Positions 34,401 through 45,666 of a stretch of 64,000 nucleotides of DNA are shown here, piece by piece (positions within the stretch are counted from its first letter, which is position 1; each line of letters starts with the position of its first letter). A model generated the notes under the pieces. The model did not search any database. It was given only the letters and a program-made list of their open reading frames with translations, and was not told the DNA's origin. The translations under genes and the position numbers were made by a program. Origin of the DNA: Thelonectria olida (lineage: Eukaryota; Ascomycota; Sordariomycetes; Hypocreales; Nectriaceae); assembly GCA_020736575.1 (NCBI GenBank), contig JAGPYM010000017.1:806001-870000 (forward strand), written 5' to 3'.

Positions 34401-35321
34401 CCAAACGCTATACACATATACACGGATGGAAGTGGCATCAACGGCCACGTGGGCGCTGCGGCAGTGTGCACGACGACCAGTCAAAGCAGGAGCGCCTACA
34501 TGGGCGACGACACCGTATCGACAGTGTACGCCGGCGAACTCCAAGGGATCTCCCTAGCTCTCCAGATCGCCCAGGAAGACAGAAGCCAAGGCAATATCAG
34601 AAAGAAAATCTTGATCTACACAGACAACCAAGCAGCTATCAGGTCGGCGGCGAGGCCCAGGGGCAAATCGGGGTCATACCTTCTCCAAGACATAACGAAG
34701 CGAATACAGGAACTACAAACACAAGGCTTGACCGTTGAGATCCGATGGATCCCAGCCCACAAGGGGATTTACGGCAACGAAGCGGCCGATGGAGCGGCCA
34801 AAGAAGCCACGGGATGGAGACAGAGAGGACCGCCAGGACTAAGGGCACAGCAACCCCCGGTACTGTATTCCTTGAAGTCCACATTAAAAATGTGGTCGCG
34901 CAGAGTTGTCAACGACAGATGGAAAACGCAGTGGCGACAGGAAACCAGGGGCCGGACAACCTTCAGGCACACACCGGAGCCAACGCCAAAAGCACTACAG
35001 CCACACAAGCACTTCAGCAAGAGGCAGAGCGCCATTTACATCCAACTCCGGACGGAAAAGATTGGGATGAACGACTTTCTCTTCAAACGAAGAGTGCCAG
35101 GGGTCACCGATCCGAGATGCAACTGCGGCGAAGGACGGCAGACAGTAACCCACATCCTACTTCAATGCAGGAAGCACACCGCACTTCGAAATCAGGAACT
35201 AGGCCAATTTCCAGGACGTCAAAATCTCCGGACACTGCTGAGCGAGCGCAAAGTAGCAGCAAAGGTCGTCAAGTTCATGGAACAAACCCAGATCCTTGGG
35301 CAATTCAGGATCAGTCCGTAA
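31485..35321 (+). CDS. LINE ORF2: endonuclease, reverse transcriptase, RNase H
   Basis: 1278 residues. The endonuclease domain has N13, E41 (IQEPW), D151/N153 (GDFN) and D230-H231. The reverse transcriptase has APGPDGIPNKAW, SYRPIGLLNTIGK, the catalytic D597 (LLLDVSGAFDNVSH), QGSPLSPILY and the FIDD box at 687-690. The RNase H domain has D981 (IYTDGSG), E1018, D1047 (YTDNQAA) and D1102 (HKGIYGNEAADGAAKE), so all four metal ligands are present. Near the C-terminus CNC-x8-H-x4-C (1212-1228) is the zinc motif usual in this group. The protein nicks target DNA and primes reverse transcription from it. No lesion is visible. Start at 31485 gives MRHMESLS; translation probably depends on termination-reinitiation from ORF1. 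Confidence 0.95.
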   Translation: MRHMESLSILQYNVRKSRDIVMATLLRDPRVMKFDILAIQEPWANSFMYTTHHPAKDQFHLCYPQNEGRSPARVCLYINKRLDHSKWQFESHGRDLCTVTITLGQGDEMREVKVHNIYNPDQTAENRRSVLPQLRRVLDSARQTEQILIGDFNLHHELWGGSHVPRTEAEAEDLVEIMEDYNLTNTLAPGTITYEEGSRQTTIDLCLVTLGLVDRVIRCEVDRSLDHDSDHLPIVTSLDMSVKQLSREPTRNWKSIDEKRFRSAVLGKLPPQRRPRTRSALDRYVGEIVAALKSAIETAVPQRTWSPKSRRGWDEECTRVLAETKRLRRLHNLYHTEETWEAYRAARNHKGRVIKKALRRAHRENVERASESPEALWRMTKWARNRTTQAPEVTPTLEHPDTSQMVSDPAEKAEIFRKAFFPSPPEAEIDDIEDAIYPDRITMPPITEQEVERAIQEASPLKAPGPDGIPNKAWQLAATWIKPHLSAIFNQSLNLGYCPQHFRESTTVVLRKQGKDNYTTPGSYRPIGLLNTIGKIMDAIIAHRLSYVAETHNLLPSTHMGGRKMRSAEHAVHHIIDKIYEAWNIGRGQVASLLLLDVSGAFDNVSHKRLLHNLRKRKIDEKTVRWISSLLEDRHTRISIDGFRTERHRISTGTVQGSPLSPILYIFYNADLIESCNQAEDTTSTGFIDDVAILTWGDTTTETCNKLQGALQTAEQWAKTHASVFSPSKFQLIHFTRARTRIDIQHPLQTAWGEIPAKPTCKYLGLIMDSALQWKPHVDEIRRKATKTISALSSLGSSTWGLTFQDMRKIYRGVVVPQIVYACSAWSNSNWRTRYMPYTNKTLAQLQSLQARAARAISGAFKATSAPALDVETHLLPIEHQIWKHNADCLGRIGFGGQESQHSADGLRGGKTKMSPRRAIQKAIQDEQGFEMEKMEVVTPHVVPPWWRGPKTFIEESVEKAQARHQYGIGNEPNAIHIYTDGSGINGHVGAAAVCTTTSQSRSAYMGDDTVSTVYAGELQGISLALQIAQEDRSQGNIRKKILIYTDNQAAIRSAARPRGKSGSYLLQDITKRIQELQTQGLTVEIRWIPAHKGIYGNEAADGAAKEATGWRQRGPPGLRAQQPPVLYSLKSTLKMWSRRVVNDRWKTQWRQETRGRTTFRHTPEPTPKALQPHKHFSKRQSAIYIQLRTEKIGMNDFLFKRRVPGVTDPRCNCGEGRQTVTHILLQCRKHTALRNQELGQFPGRQNLRTLLSERKVAAKVVKFMEQTQILGQFRISP

Positions 35322-35637
35322 CCAGACGAAGCCGAGCGCTGGGGGGAGACTGTAGGTAGAAGGACCCATACACGAGGCGTATACCTCGCCTTATAGGAGC
35401 CTAAAAGCATGTGTACATTAGTATTTAGAACCGCGATCTACAGTGGTTGGCAGCCCGTTGTTGTAGATAGAGGTTTAGGAGGAAAAGTGGGAAGTTTGGA
35501 GACAGCTGGTCAAACGCCAAATGGCGTTGGCGAAGTGGGGCGTAACGGATAAACATTCGGAGCGCTTCGGCCGTCGGCCAAACCCCGCTTACCGGGCATG
35601 GCTGCCGAGAAATGGCGGCTAAAACCGAGTAGGAATA

Positions 35638-35653
35638 GAACCTGAACCTGAAC
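35638..35653 (+). repeat. LINE 3' tail, (GAACCT)2.7
   Basis: GAACCT GAACCT GAAC directly abuts the right target-site duplication. Short tandem tails instead of poly(A) are common in I-group and Tad-like elements. Confidence 0.8.
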
Positions 35654-35667
35654 CAGGGTGGTGTTTC
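35654..35667 (+). repeat. Target-site duplication, right copy
   Basis: Identical to 29630-29643. Confidence 0.85.
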
Positions 35668-36338
35668 CGTGGAGGGAGCCAGCCTAGCTCAGCCATCAAT
35701 ATCACACGTCAAAGCTATGGCACCAATCAGGCATCGTGGAAGCATGGTCATGACGAGCAGCAACTTGAGGCGCACGCGACAAAGCAAAAATTTTAGAAGC
35801 CACCAGGAAAAAATTTTCTGTTTGTAAATGATTTTGGAAATTGTCTTGATTCGCGTATCTATTGGGCAGTACCCGACGCCCTGGGCCCTCCTTCCATCTT
35901 CCCGACTTGTGACAGCCCAAGATTAGCGAAAGCCCCAAAAAGCAGGGTTTCGAAGCTGTCAAGTTCCAGTGTGGACCGCGGGGTCCTTCCCTGTCTGTCC
36001 CTTCTACCACATTCCTTGGTCAAGAAGAAGATCAAAAGAAATGACAAGGAAAAGAAAATATGAATACACACAGATTGAAAACTGCGAAAAGAGAAAACTG
36101 CTCCACCAAACGCTCGCGAGCAAGTGTAGTCGCTAAAAAAAGAAAAGGTGTAAGAAAAAGCCTTGATCTCCAGTGATTCCATAACCCATCCATATGATCC
36201 CCGGGCGTCGTCTATTGTGCGACCCCACATATTTCCCAGTGTCCCTTCTTGAGCGCCGTTGCCTTTATCCCAAAATAATAATAATAATCGTTACAAGTGT
36301 TTCTTCGTCGTCAAGCCGATGCGCGCTGCGAAAGCGAC
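35668..36338. other. Intergenic region between LINE and small minus-strand gene
   Basis: No gene supported. Includes an (AAT)5 run at 36274-36288 in the 3' flank of the next gene. Confidence 0.5.
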
Positions 36339-36659
36339 TTAAGGGCGCCTGTAACTGGGAGTAGGCTCGCTAGGATCGTAGTTGACCTTGTGGTGGTTGT
36401 AGACCGAGACGGATCTACTGCCAGAGACGGCGACGGTAGAGGTGTAGTCAACTAAGGATGGTGTTAGTGGGACGGTCATGGTTGGTCGCAGAGAGCGAAA
36501 CTCACCAGCATTAGGATCGCGGAACTCGTAGTCGCCAGGAGAGAGAGAGCGAGGCGTGCTGTTGGGAGAAGAGCCGTAGCTGGACTTGCTGTAGGTGCTG
36601 CTGATAGAGGGCACCTTGTTGTCCTGGTGGACTTGGACAGAGTATGCGGAACGAGCCAT
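36339..36659 (-). CDS. Small Ser/Tyr/Pro-rich protein of unknown function
   Basis: Exons 36659-36506 and 36451-36339 give 88 residues beginning MARSAYSVQVHQDNKVPS and ending PSEPTPSYRRP. I do not recognise a family. The chain is rich in Ser, Tyr and Pro and probably disordered, without membrane segment or signal peptide. The 54-nt intron has consensus GTGAGT, an ACTAACA branch point and TTAG acceptor; it is a multiple of three and has no stop, so the unspliced RNA would encode a 106-residue version. CT-rich leader sequence lies upstream. Existence is supported by the good intron and by the codon pattern, not by homology. Confidence 0.6.
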   Translation of the reverse strand: MARSAYSVQVHQDNKVPSISSTYSKSSYGSSPNSTPRSLSPGDYEFRDPNAGEFRSLRPTMTVPLTPSLVDYTSTVAVSGSRSVSVYNHHKVNYDPSEPTPSYRRP

Positions 36660-39622
36660 TGTTGTTGTGGTGGGTTGTGAGAGTTGTGTGTTTTGTGTAT
36701 GTGAGGGAGACAAGATGAAGTTGTTGTTACTCGAAATCTTGATGATAAGCACGAGAAGGTTTGTGAAAGTGTGATTGATGTTTGCAGGTAGTTGGTGAGG
36801 ATGGGAAGACAGAAAGAAAAGCCGTCGTAGAGCAGGAGGGTGACGGGATATTTGTAGATGCTCTCACAGCCATGGGATGGGGACGGGCCTCCCATCTGCC
36901 AAATACGTACCCCGGCCCTCTCACACTCTCACATTTGCAGCAACCTCATGCCTGGCAATCCCGGGCCCCAGGCAGGAAGGCAGCCTCTCAACTCACTAGC
37001 TCCAGATGGACCCGTGGATTAGGAACAAAAGAGTCGAAGCAAAGGGCTGGGGCGGGCAGGCAGGGGCCTCGTCCAGGGCCGGGCTTGTTCGGGCCCCACA
37101 ACGGGAGACCCTCCTTCGACAACGGGGTCGGCGGAGCAGCTCTACGGGGGTGCGAAATGGGAGGCATTGCAAAAGGAAAGCATTGGGCAGCAAGAGGAAA
37201 CGTCAAAAGACGGATTGAGGCAGGGGGAGATGATCGCTGCGAGTGTGTTAGGGGGTTATCCGCCTAGCATTCAACCCAATATTCCAGAGGACGAGAGTGT
37301 TTGGTTAGGTTGACCGGTGGCGAATTCTGGCGATGGAAGTGTACCAAGTCTGGGGGCAGTGCCGGGATGCCCAGCACAAATGTACAAGGCGAACACAACA
37401 CAGATGCAAATCTACGTAGTGACGGCCGTACCTTACAGTAGTCACAAATGCTCGCCTCGCCTTTGTGTGTTGTGGGTGGTCCGGCAGGGCAACAACTAAG
37501 CCCCTTTCTTTGCCTGGTCGTGGGCATGTGCACGGCGGTTGTAATGTGTGAAGACCGGATGCGTGGTTGGTCGTCGACGAGGTACGTACACCCAAGCATG
37601 GATGGAAGTGAACGAAAGAAGCTGACCGTGAACAAAGAATCGGACGGCTGCCTGCTTTTCCAGGGTCAAAAGACTCACAATCGAGTCAGAGTGTCTTGGC
37701 CCCCAAAGTCCAAAGGTACAAAACACTCCTAATCAGTCTCTTCCACGCTTTGAGGTCGCCCTTCTGCAGCACGTGAGTGCAATGTCCAGTCCGCTGTGAC
37801 TGCATGATGCCGCACACACAAGGCACCAGCGCGCCAGCGGCCTGCAAGCTGCAACAAACCAGCCATCTGTGGACCCCTGAGTTACCGACGCATCGGGTCT
37901 TTTTGGAGTCTTGACTCTTTGAGGTGTGAGGTCGTGAATGGCAATGCAAGTTCCCTGCAATCGCCCGCGCGCTGCAGTCCAATCAATCTGAAAAGGAGTG
38001 AGAGATCATTTTAATATTTCTTCTGGTCCTTTCTTTTTCTCACCTTTGTTTCGCACGCCCCCATCTTGCAGCCCTCTCCCCGTGAAGTCTCGACTGCATC
38101 GCCCCTGTTTGACTCATTGCTCTCGATGCCCAAGCTTTTGGCTTGAAAGAATGGCATGAGAGCCCAATACCCTCTGTTTCAATCAATACAAACCCTACTG
38201 CCCGACGAGAAAAGGGGGGTTAAGTTCCTTGGTTTTTTTTTTTTTTAATGACGAGGATGGGATGTCGAGGAATACCCTCGGCGCGAAACCAAGCTCTGAC
38301 GACAAACATCTGCCCAACGAGGCGATTCCAGGTTGGTGGGGAGTCTAATTCTGCAAGAGAGACGCATGTCTGGCGTCGGGTGGCAGATCCCGCTCTGCGA
38401 AGGTGCATGAGGGTCCTCAAGCTGCAGGAACTCGGGGAGCAAGGGAGCCACTGTGACTCTGGTGCACTTGTGGTGGGTTGGATGGCCGTCGTCATTTGTT
38501 CATGGGCGTTGGCACTTCTCGGGTCGTCACGCGCTTTTCACGGGGGAGCGCGGACGTGCATCCATCCGCTGTGCTTCCGCCCACACCCTCTTTGCAGGAT
38601 GTCGCCGCTTGATGCGATTGCAGCACCCATGGTCGGGCGAGGTGTCAGTGTTGCCCCCTATTCGCAGAGTTTGATGGACCGTGATGAATCAAGACGGTCG
38701 ATGAGCAATGTTGATTTGAAGCAAATCGTCTCTGCCTCAGATACCATGCTGTGTCCAGTGACGCTGCTGCAGTGCCTGGCTACGCTGGCAGCAGCCGGAT
38801 ATGACCGAAAGGCGCAATTCGGATATCCCATCTTGCATATAATTAGAAATCTGGCCGTTGACGACCAGCGCAACAGCGCGCAAGTTGCAACCCGGGCTGT
38901 TGAAACGTCGTCAAACGTCACAGGTCATGTGGAAAAGCAAAATGGGGGGAGTCCATATTCGAAGCAAACAGTCTGGTCCTGTTGTTAAGTTTCGCCCTGT
39001 GATTGACACTGCGAGAAACCCCGGGCAACGGGATGTGCGTTGTCGCTCGCTTCGTTTTGTTATCAAGCGACGATCAGCGTGACTTGAGATCCGGGGCTTG
39101 AGTGGGATCCCACCATAATTGCCCGGCGACTGGCAATTTGAGTGTTGATCACCGACCGGATCCGGGACATGTCTCGCCCTGTTTCCAGACGTCTTCAACA
39201 TCTTCAATCCTCTTTTGACGATCCGTCCCACCCAACGGTGTGGCTAGTAGCGATAAGATAACGGGTAGCTTGAAAGGGTCCGTTTGCTTCTGGCCCTGGA
39301 TGCGCATTGGCCAATGACACGAGACGTCTTCCTGGACGGCCGGAGGTTTTCCCGCCATGACGCCAGTGACAGGGTAACACAGGTCACCTGGAGCGTCTGC
39401 GAGCTCGCTGAATGGGACACGTCGCCTGCGACCGCCCCTGTGCCTGTGTCAACCACTTCAAACAACTTGCCCAAAACGTCTGGCTTGCATCACCCCTTTA
39501 CAATAACCACCCAAACAGAATTCAACTCTTCTTCAACGTCACCCGACCAGACACACACACTTTCTGGTGTTTTTCGTGTTTTTCCACCCCGGAAGCCCGC
39601 TCCACCCGCCCGAACCGCCACA
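36660..39622. other. 3.0-kb intergenic region
   Basis: Upstream regions of the small minus-strand gene and of the FKBP gene. A 14-T run is at 38233-38246. An open frame of 246 codons at 38248-38988 lacks any recognisable feature and is not called. Confidence 0.5.
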
Positions 39623-40469
39623 ATGAAGGCCGCCCTGCTCCTCTCCGTCATCGCCTCCGCCGCTGTCGGCCTCGTCGCCGCTGCGGATGCCGAAGAGCTC
39701 AAGGTCGATGTGACGACCCGCGTGAACTGCGAGCGCAAGACGCAGAAGGGTGACAAGGTGTCCATGCACTACCGTGGAACCCTCGCCGACACTGGCAAGC
39801 AGTTCGATGCCAGTACGTTGCTCTGGTTCCTTGTAGCCACAAAAACCCGTTGGGAGAATCCTGATCTGACTACATTTGGATAAACAGGTTATGACCGTGG
39901 TACACCCCTGACCTTCAAGGTCGGCGCTGGCCAGGTCATCAAGGGGTATGTGGCAGCCTCGTGACAATGCATTCGAGCCTGATGATGTTAATTTCTTGGA
40001 ACAGATGGGATCAGGGTCTTTTGGACATGTGCATTGGCGAGAAGAGGTCGGTGATAACATCTCTCAAACCAATTCATGATTTTGTTCTTACTTACACTTT
40101 TCTAGGACCCTCACTATTCCTCCCTCTCTCGGATACGGCTCGCGAGGCATTGGTCCCATCCCCGGTGGTGCTACCCTCAGTATGGCTACCGATCCCAATT
40201 CTCCCCAACGTTGCAAGTCAACTAACACGCAAGTAATAGTCTTTGAGACCGAGCTCGTCGGCATTGACGGTGTCAAGGCCCCCGTATCGATCGACTACGT
40301 CACCGAGGATGCCGAGACCAAGACTCCCGTGGTGGAGGTCGCCGAGGAGAGCGCCGAGAGCGTTGCCGAGGGCGTTGCCGAAAAGGTCGGCAGTGTTGTG
40401 GCCGATGCTGCTGAGGCCGTAAACACCATGCTTGCCGATACCGACGACGGTGCTCACGAGGAGCTGTAA
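39623..40469 (+). CDS. FPR2: ER FKBP-type peptidyl-prolyl isomerase (FKBP2)
   Basis: Five exons (39623-39812, 39888-39945, 40005-40046, 40106-40179, 40240-40469) give 197 residues. A signal peptide ([21 protein letters not shown]) leads into an FKBP domain: [77 protein letters not shown] and FETELVGI. These include the rapamycin/FK506 pocket residues (Tyr, Phe, Asp, Trp, Tyr). A tail of about 60 residues, rich in Ala, Val and Glu, follows and ends HEEL, an ER-retrieval signal of the HDEL type. The enzyme isomerises prolyl bonds during folding of secretory proteins. The four introns are 59-75 nt with good signals. The Glu/Ala tail is longer than in the yeast protein but usual in filamentous fungi. 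Confidence 0.93.
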
Positions 40470-43337
40470 TATACACGCGGAAATAACGACAATTCCTGCA
40501 TGGAGGACTTGGAGCAGAACATGATAATGTTTATGGCGTTGAAATACGGTGCTTCTTTTGCTATGGCGCCTGCATATTTTGTAGTCTCTATTTCTGAGCA
40601 AGCTTACGTATCGACCTCATAGTTTGCTATGGCCGGTAGAGAGGCTTTACGAATATTTCATGATCAGTCTTCGTCACACTGAGTCATGATTTGCGGACAC
40701 CTCGCCTCGATAACAAAGTAGCCTAATCGACGTTCCGCAAGTTGAATTCATTCAGACCATAAGCCAGAGGCGCCAATTCCCACGGCGCCAGTGGCCGAAG
40801 CACCCAAAAACGTTGATTAGGTGTGGAATCTTGCAAATCACCAACAACCGTAAGATAGTGCTAGTTAACGCCAAGGCTCCTTCAAAGGCGTGAACTGAAA
40901 CGCCGCTTGGAGGAGGAATAAGCGCCGACTAGTGATATGCGAACTCCCAACAAACATTCGGATCAGCAGAAACCATCTGTCACAAGACGAAACCCCCGGC
41001 TGCTATCTTTCGAGAGTAGCAAGCCAACCTGAGATGTGGCGTCGAGACCATGAGCTTAGAGTAGGAACCGACATGATGATTTGGAACATTCAACCAACAC
41101 AACACCTCCCAGACACATGGAGTTAGTTTTTTCTGACAGGAAGCCCAACACAGGGCGCCTACTCGGGGAGTCGCACGGTGCTCCAAACATTCATGATGAC
41201 ATGATTGCACGATCGAAAGAGTCCTGTTCGAAGGCGCTTAGTCGTCTGCTTGCGATATGCTCGTGATAGAAGACCGCAGAGAACAACGCTATCAGTATCA
41301 AGCAGAACTGTACGGCGCCTAGCATAGTGCACAAGTGATTAGGTCACTCTACAATGTCTGGCCTGCTATCGCGGACAGAGACATCTGGACATTGCTTCAA
41401 GTCGTAGAGGAAAAAGTATAGGGGACTAGGAGCAAAAGAATCCATGTGGCATTGGTCAGGATCTCAAGCGTCGTCACTACTTTGTACGGGTCTCGAGTTC
41501 AACAGCACTACAGGCTGGCTGAAAGTTGCTTGATGGAGGTAGATAGCAAGGTTGAAAGTTGAGCAGAGGTCTGAGGAGGATGGCTCAAGGCCCCGGGGGA
41601 TAAGATAGACGACATATACATCACGGTCCATTGACCCGTTTCCGCCTGGCCACCCATGCAATAATAAGCACTGAAGCTGCCTGCCGACATATGAACGAGA
41701 AGATCTCAGACAGTAGATTGCTCAAGCTCTGACGGAAGGGTAATCTCACGTAAGGACTAGGGGCGGCGACAGCAACACAGAACGGGGCCATTCGTTGGCG
41801 CAACATACGCGGTGAAGAATTGTTTGCTGGAAAATTTCGAGTTTTGTTTCACAACCCCACGGATGAGGCGATGAGAACCTGTACTCTTGCAAATTGAAAC
41901 TTGACTTGCAAAGGGAAAGCAAGAAAGATGGTGAGATTGGCACATGCGTGGATCCTGCTCCGCCACAGTACGAGGACGAGTTCCCCGCCAGCCACTTGGA
42001 CATGGTCTGTCGTACTCTCTTTTCGGGATTAAGAACCGAAGACATGTTCAGGAGCTCCTTGATGAGGAGACCATTCGTTCTATGGCGCCTAAGGTGCTTG
42101 TTCGTGCATGTGGTAAGGTTGGCGGCTGCGCGTTGGTTCTAACACTGAGGTGCTGCACTAAAACAACATCTCTGTTGGTGCTTCAAGTTTCATCCGCCTT
42201 GTGGGTGATAACTTTGGCCTCGACCCTAACCACGGATAAGTAGCAGTGCGACGTGGCTACCCGGGCGCTAATAAAAGTCGGCGGCGTCAGCCGTAGGGAG
42301 GGAGGACGGGACGGGAAGCTAATCGTCCATCACGACGGATGGCGGACGGTTGGACCATGGCGGTTACAGTGCGAGACGAAAGTCCCTTTTGCGTCGAAAG
42401 GGTCGCCGTCGAATCTTAATGCAACGTCCGGTCATAAAAATCCATAGTGTACGAAGCAGCTGCAGTGTCGACGTGTACAAGTATGCCGCCCACGTAATGA
42501 ATCGCCGATGGACAGATGGCGAGGGGAAAAGATGGCCGTACTCCCGTAAGTGTGTGCCGACTGGACCGATTCCATTGGAGTCCTCTCGAGTTTCATTGTT
42601 GTTCAGACGGCCAAAGCTTCCATTTGCATTTTCATAGCCATAGCCATGTCCTCGGGACGGCAAAGCCGGTGTGCCGGCGTCCGCAAGAGTCCCGCCCTCA
42701 CCTCATGCTTTCCATTAGTTAATCAGCGAGCGGTAGTTGAACCAATGAACAGCTCCTCTGGCGCTGGGGTTTGTCTTGAGGGTCCCTGGATCATAGGGCC
42801 CGTAAAGAGGTGTCCATTGTGTTGGGTTGGTGAAGTTGGGGGGCCCCTTGTCCTCGCCAAGACAAACTTGATACGGTGTACTTCGTAGCCAGTGACGGTG
42901 AACAGATACGCCTGTCCACCGAAGGGAAGGAACATGGAGAGCGCAACTGCCGTTTTGCGCCCATGCCATGCGAGCCCATACCCATCCCATGCATGCACGT
43001 TAGTCGTGGCTTCCTCTGTTCGGCCATCCCTTTTTTTCTTCTTTTGGATTCATATCTTTCCTTCACCTCCCCTTCAACCCGGGTCGACTCGCCTCAATCA
43101 CCGTCACGTCTCCTATTCTTTGATCGCGTCAACAAAGCCGGCATCGTCGCCACGTCCTATATCCCCCGGTTACCCGACTACAGCATCACCTTGACCATCA
43201 CACAGCACATCAAGGAAGCGTGATAATCCGTCATGTCCACTCGCCTCAAGTAAACCACCTCCCCTCCTTCTGTCTCCAAAGCCTGTGACACGCCTGGAGC
43301 ACCGGGGAATTTCTGTCTTGGCATCCGATCCTTCAAC
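40470..43337. other. 2.9-kb intergenic region between FKBP and TRK genes
   Basis: No gene supported. Contains the FKBP 3' flank and the TRK promoter with long pyrimidine-rich leader sequence. A chance GHGLSYSLF-like peptide at about 41998-42027 was considered and rejected. Confidence 0.5.
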
Positions 43338-45666
43338 ATGTCCAGCTCAATCAAGGGTCGCTGGAACGACCTGCTCAACGAACATCCGCGTTTACAGAGC
43401 ACCGTGGAATTCCTCAAGGGCTGGATTCCGCCTATCAATTACATCACCCTCCACTATGCCTACTTCATTGTACTCACTCTTCTACTTTCCGTCATCCTCT
43501 GGGGTTCCAATGCCCCTCACAGCGACATTGGATATGCCGATTGCTTGTTTCTGATTGCTTCCGCCATCACCAATACAGGCCTCAACACGGTCGACCTCAG
43601 CCGAATGACGACATGGCAACAGGTTCTAATTTGGTTGACTTTTATCCTTGGCAGCGCCATTTGGGTGTCATTTTGGACCGTCATGGCACGAAAACATGCT
43701 TTCGAGAAGCGCTTCGAAGACATTGTCGAGGCTGAACGCGAGAGTCGAAAACGCCGTGCTGCTCTTAGGGCCGCCCCGACCTTTCGCCAGTTCTTTTCGT
43801 TCGAGAAGTTCAAGACCTCGCCAGCTGCGCCCGGAGGTGGGTTGCCAGGTTTGGGTACTCGTCTCCCGACCATGTTGGAGGAAAAGGACGAGGACAAAAC
43901 CCCTAACAATTTGTCGGCTCGTGTTCCCATCCGTCGCACAGTCTCGGCGCCCGAAGACTCTCCCTCTGATACGGACGAAAACCCCAGTAGATCCACGACG
44001 ATTGCAGCATTGGAAATAGAGACTGCTCTCACTCCAACAAGGGGGATTCGATTCGCTGAGCACCCGAGCCCCCGCGAGCGACCTAACAGTGCTTCTATCT
44101 ACCAGCATGGAGCACAGGAAACCAGCGTGGACCCCAGACGGCCGTCGACGGCAGACTCTGCTAGGTCAGATGAGTCAGAAGATTTCTTGCTTCACTGGAA
44201 AAGGTTTTTGGGAAAGCACAACGTTACCAAGAGAGGCCAGGTCTTTGACTTGTCCTCGGACGAGCGTGAGGCCTTGGGCGGGTGCGAGTACCGAGCCTTG
44301 AAGGTCCTTGCTGTTGTTGTCCCCATGTACGGGTTCTTGTGGCAGATAATCAGCGGCATCGCATTGGGTGCTTGGATTGCCGTCAACAAGCCTGAGGCTG
44401 CACACGATTATGGTGCAAACGCTTGGTGGGCTGGCATCTTTTTATCCGGCTCTGCTTTCAACAATGCCGGCATGTCTGTCATCGACGCAGGCATGGGTGT
44501 CTTCCAGAGCTCTTATTTTGTGCTAATTGTTGTTGGCATTCTTATCGTAGCAGGCAACACCGGCTATCCCTTGTTCCTACGGTTTATTCTTTGGGTGATC
44601 CTCAAAGTTCTCGGTTTCATGTCTCCAACCGAGTATGGACCCTGGCGAGAGACGATTGAGTTTATCCTCAAGTACCCGCGACGAGTCTACACCACGCTCT
44701 TTCCGTCTCATGCGACTTGGTGGCTTGTCCTTGTTCTTGTTCTCATCAACACCATCGATTGGGTCGCATTCGAAGTCCTAAACATCGGCAACCCCGGCAT
44801 TGAGGCCCTGCCCATGGCAGACCGTATCTTTGCCGGTTGGTTTCAGGCAATTGGTTAGTTGATATCCCTCAACCTTCATCTCTATTACTAACATGGTTTT
44901 AGCTGTCCGTGCCGCCGGCTTCGCTGTCGTCTCCATTTCCACCCTTTATCCCGCTGTCCAGCTATTGTACATGATTATGATGTACATCTCCGTGTACCCC
45001 GTTTCCATCACCATGCGCCACTCTAACGTGTACGAGGAACGGTCTTTGGGTATCTACGAGGACGATCCCACTATTAAAGAGCAGGATCAAGAGAGTGGTA
45101 TGGCCATGTCTACTTCAAACGACAACGATGACGACCCAGTGAAGAAAAGCCTACGTCGTAGAGCTACTGCCGCAGTAGGCAAGGGGGTAAGCAAGGGGAT
45201 GAAGAGATCAATGACTTTCCACGGTGTTGGCGCTGGCCCCAAGGGCCCTGATGATAATTCACGTGTATCCTTCATCCACCAGCAGATTCGTGGACAGCTT
45301 GCTCACGATCTTTGGTGGCTCGTGGTGCCGCTGATCATCATCATGATCATTGAAACGGACCACTTTCTTGATCAACCGCTCTCTTACAGTTTGTTCAACA
45401 TTTTGTTCGAGGTGGTGTCCGGGTATGCCTGTGTTGGTCTCTCAGTTGGTTTCCCCGATGCCAACTACAGCTTTTCTGGCGCCTGGCATACGGGTAGCAA
45501 GATCATCTTATGCATTGTCATGATCAGAGGACGGCATCGTGGCCTACCGGTCGCTCTCGACAAGGCCGTGAGACTACCAGGAGAGCATCTCCACAAGGAG
45601 GAGCAGGAAGACTCGAAACTAAGGCGAACCATGACCATGGATCGCATTGCTAGTCGCAACAACTAA
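43338..45666 (+). CDS. TRK1: TRK-type potassium transporter
   Basis: Exons 43338-44853 and 44903-45666 give 759 residues. This is a high-affinity plasma-membrane K+ uptake protein of the TrkH/HKT/Trk superfamily with four membrane-pore-membrane repeats. The pore loops are visible: SAITNTGLNTVDLS (residues about 75-88), SAFNNAGMSVIDAG, IVAGNTGYPLFLRF and VSGYACVGLSVGFPDANYSF, each with the filter Gly. A long cytosolic, Ser/Arg-rich loop (about residues 150-300) separates the first repeat from the rest, as in fungal Trk proteins. The segment between repeats 3 and 4 is charged and polar. The intron is 49 nt with a TACTAACAT branch point. Convergent with the polymerase kappa gene, 246 bp apart. 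Confidence 0.93.

Larger units (their letters stand above)
29644..35653 (+). mobile_element. Full-length non-LTR retrotransposon (Tad-like LINE)
   Basis: About 6.0 kb: a 138-bp 5' UTR, ORF1 (29782-31488), ORF2 (31485-35321) and a 332-bp 3' UTR that ends in a GAACCT repeat rather than poly(A). It is bracketed by a perfect 13-14 bp duplication. ORF2 carries apurinic-type endonuclease, reverse transcriptase and RNase H, the layout of Tad1/I-group LINEs in fungi. Both ORFs are free of stops and frameshifts, all catalytic residues I can check are present, and there is no sign of repeat-induced C-to-T decay. The insertion is therefore probably recent and possibly still competent. Clade assignment is by domain order only. 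Confidence 0.93.

Noticed and set aside
38248..38988. 246-codon open frame on the plus strand
   Set aside because: No domain, signal peptide, membrane segment or sensible codon pattern; lies between two promoters in GC-rich DNA where long chance frames are common.
41998..42027. Peptide GHGLSYSLFG resembling the GH3 beta-glucosidase FGHGLSYTTF motif
   Set aside because: No other GH3 motif is found in any frame for 1 kb on either side; treated as chance.
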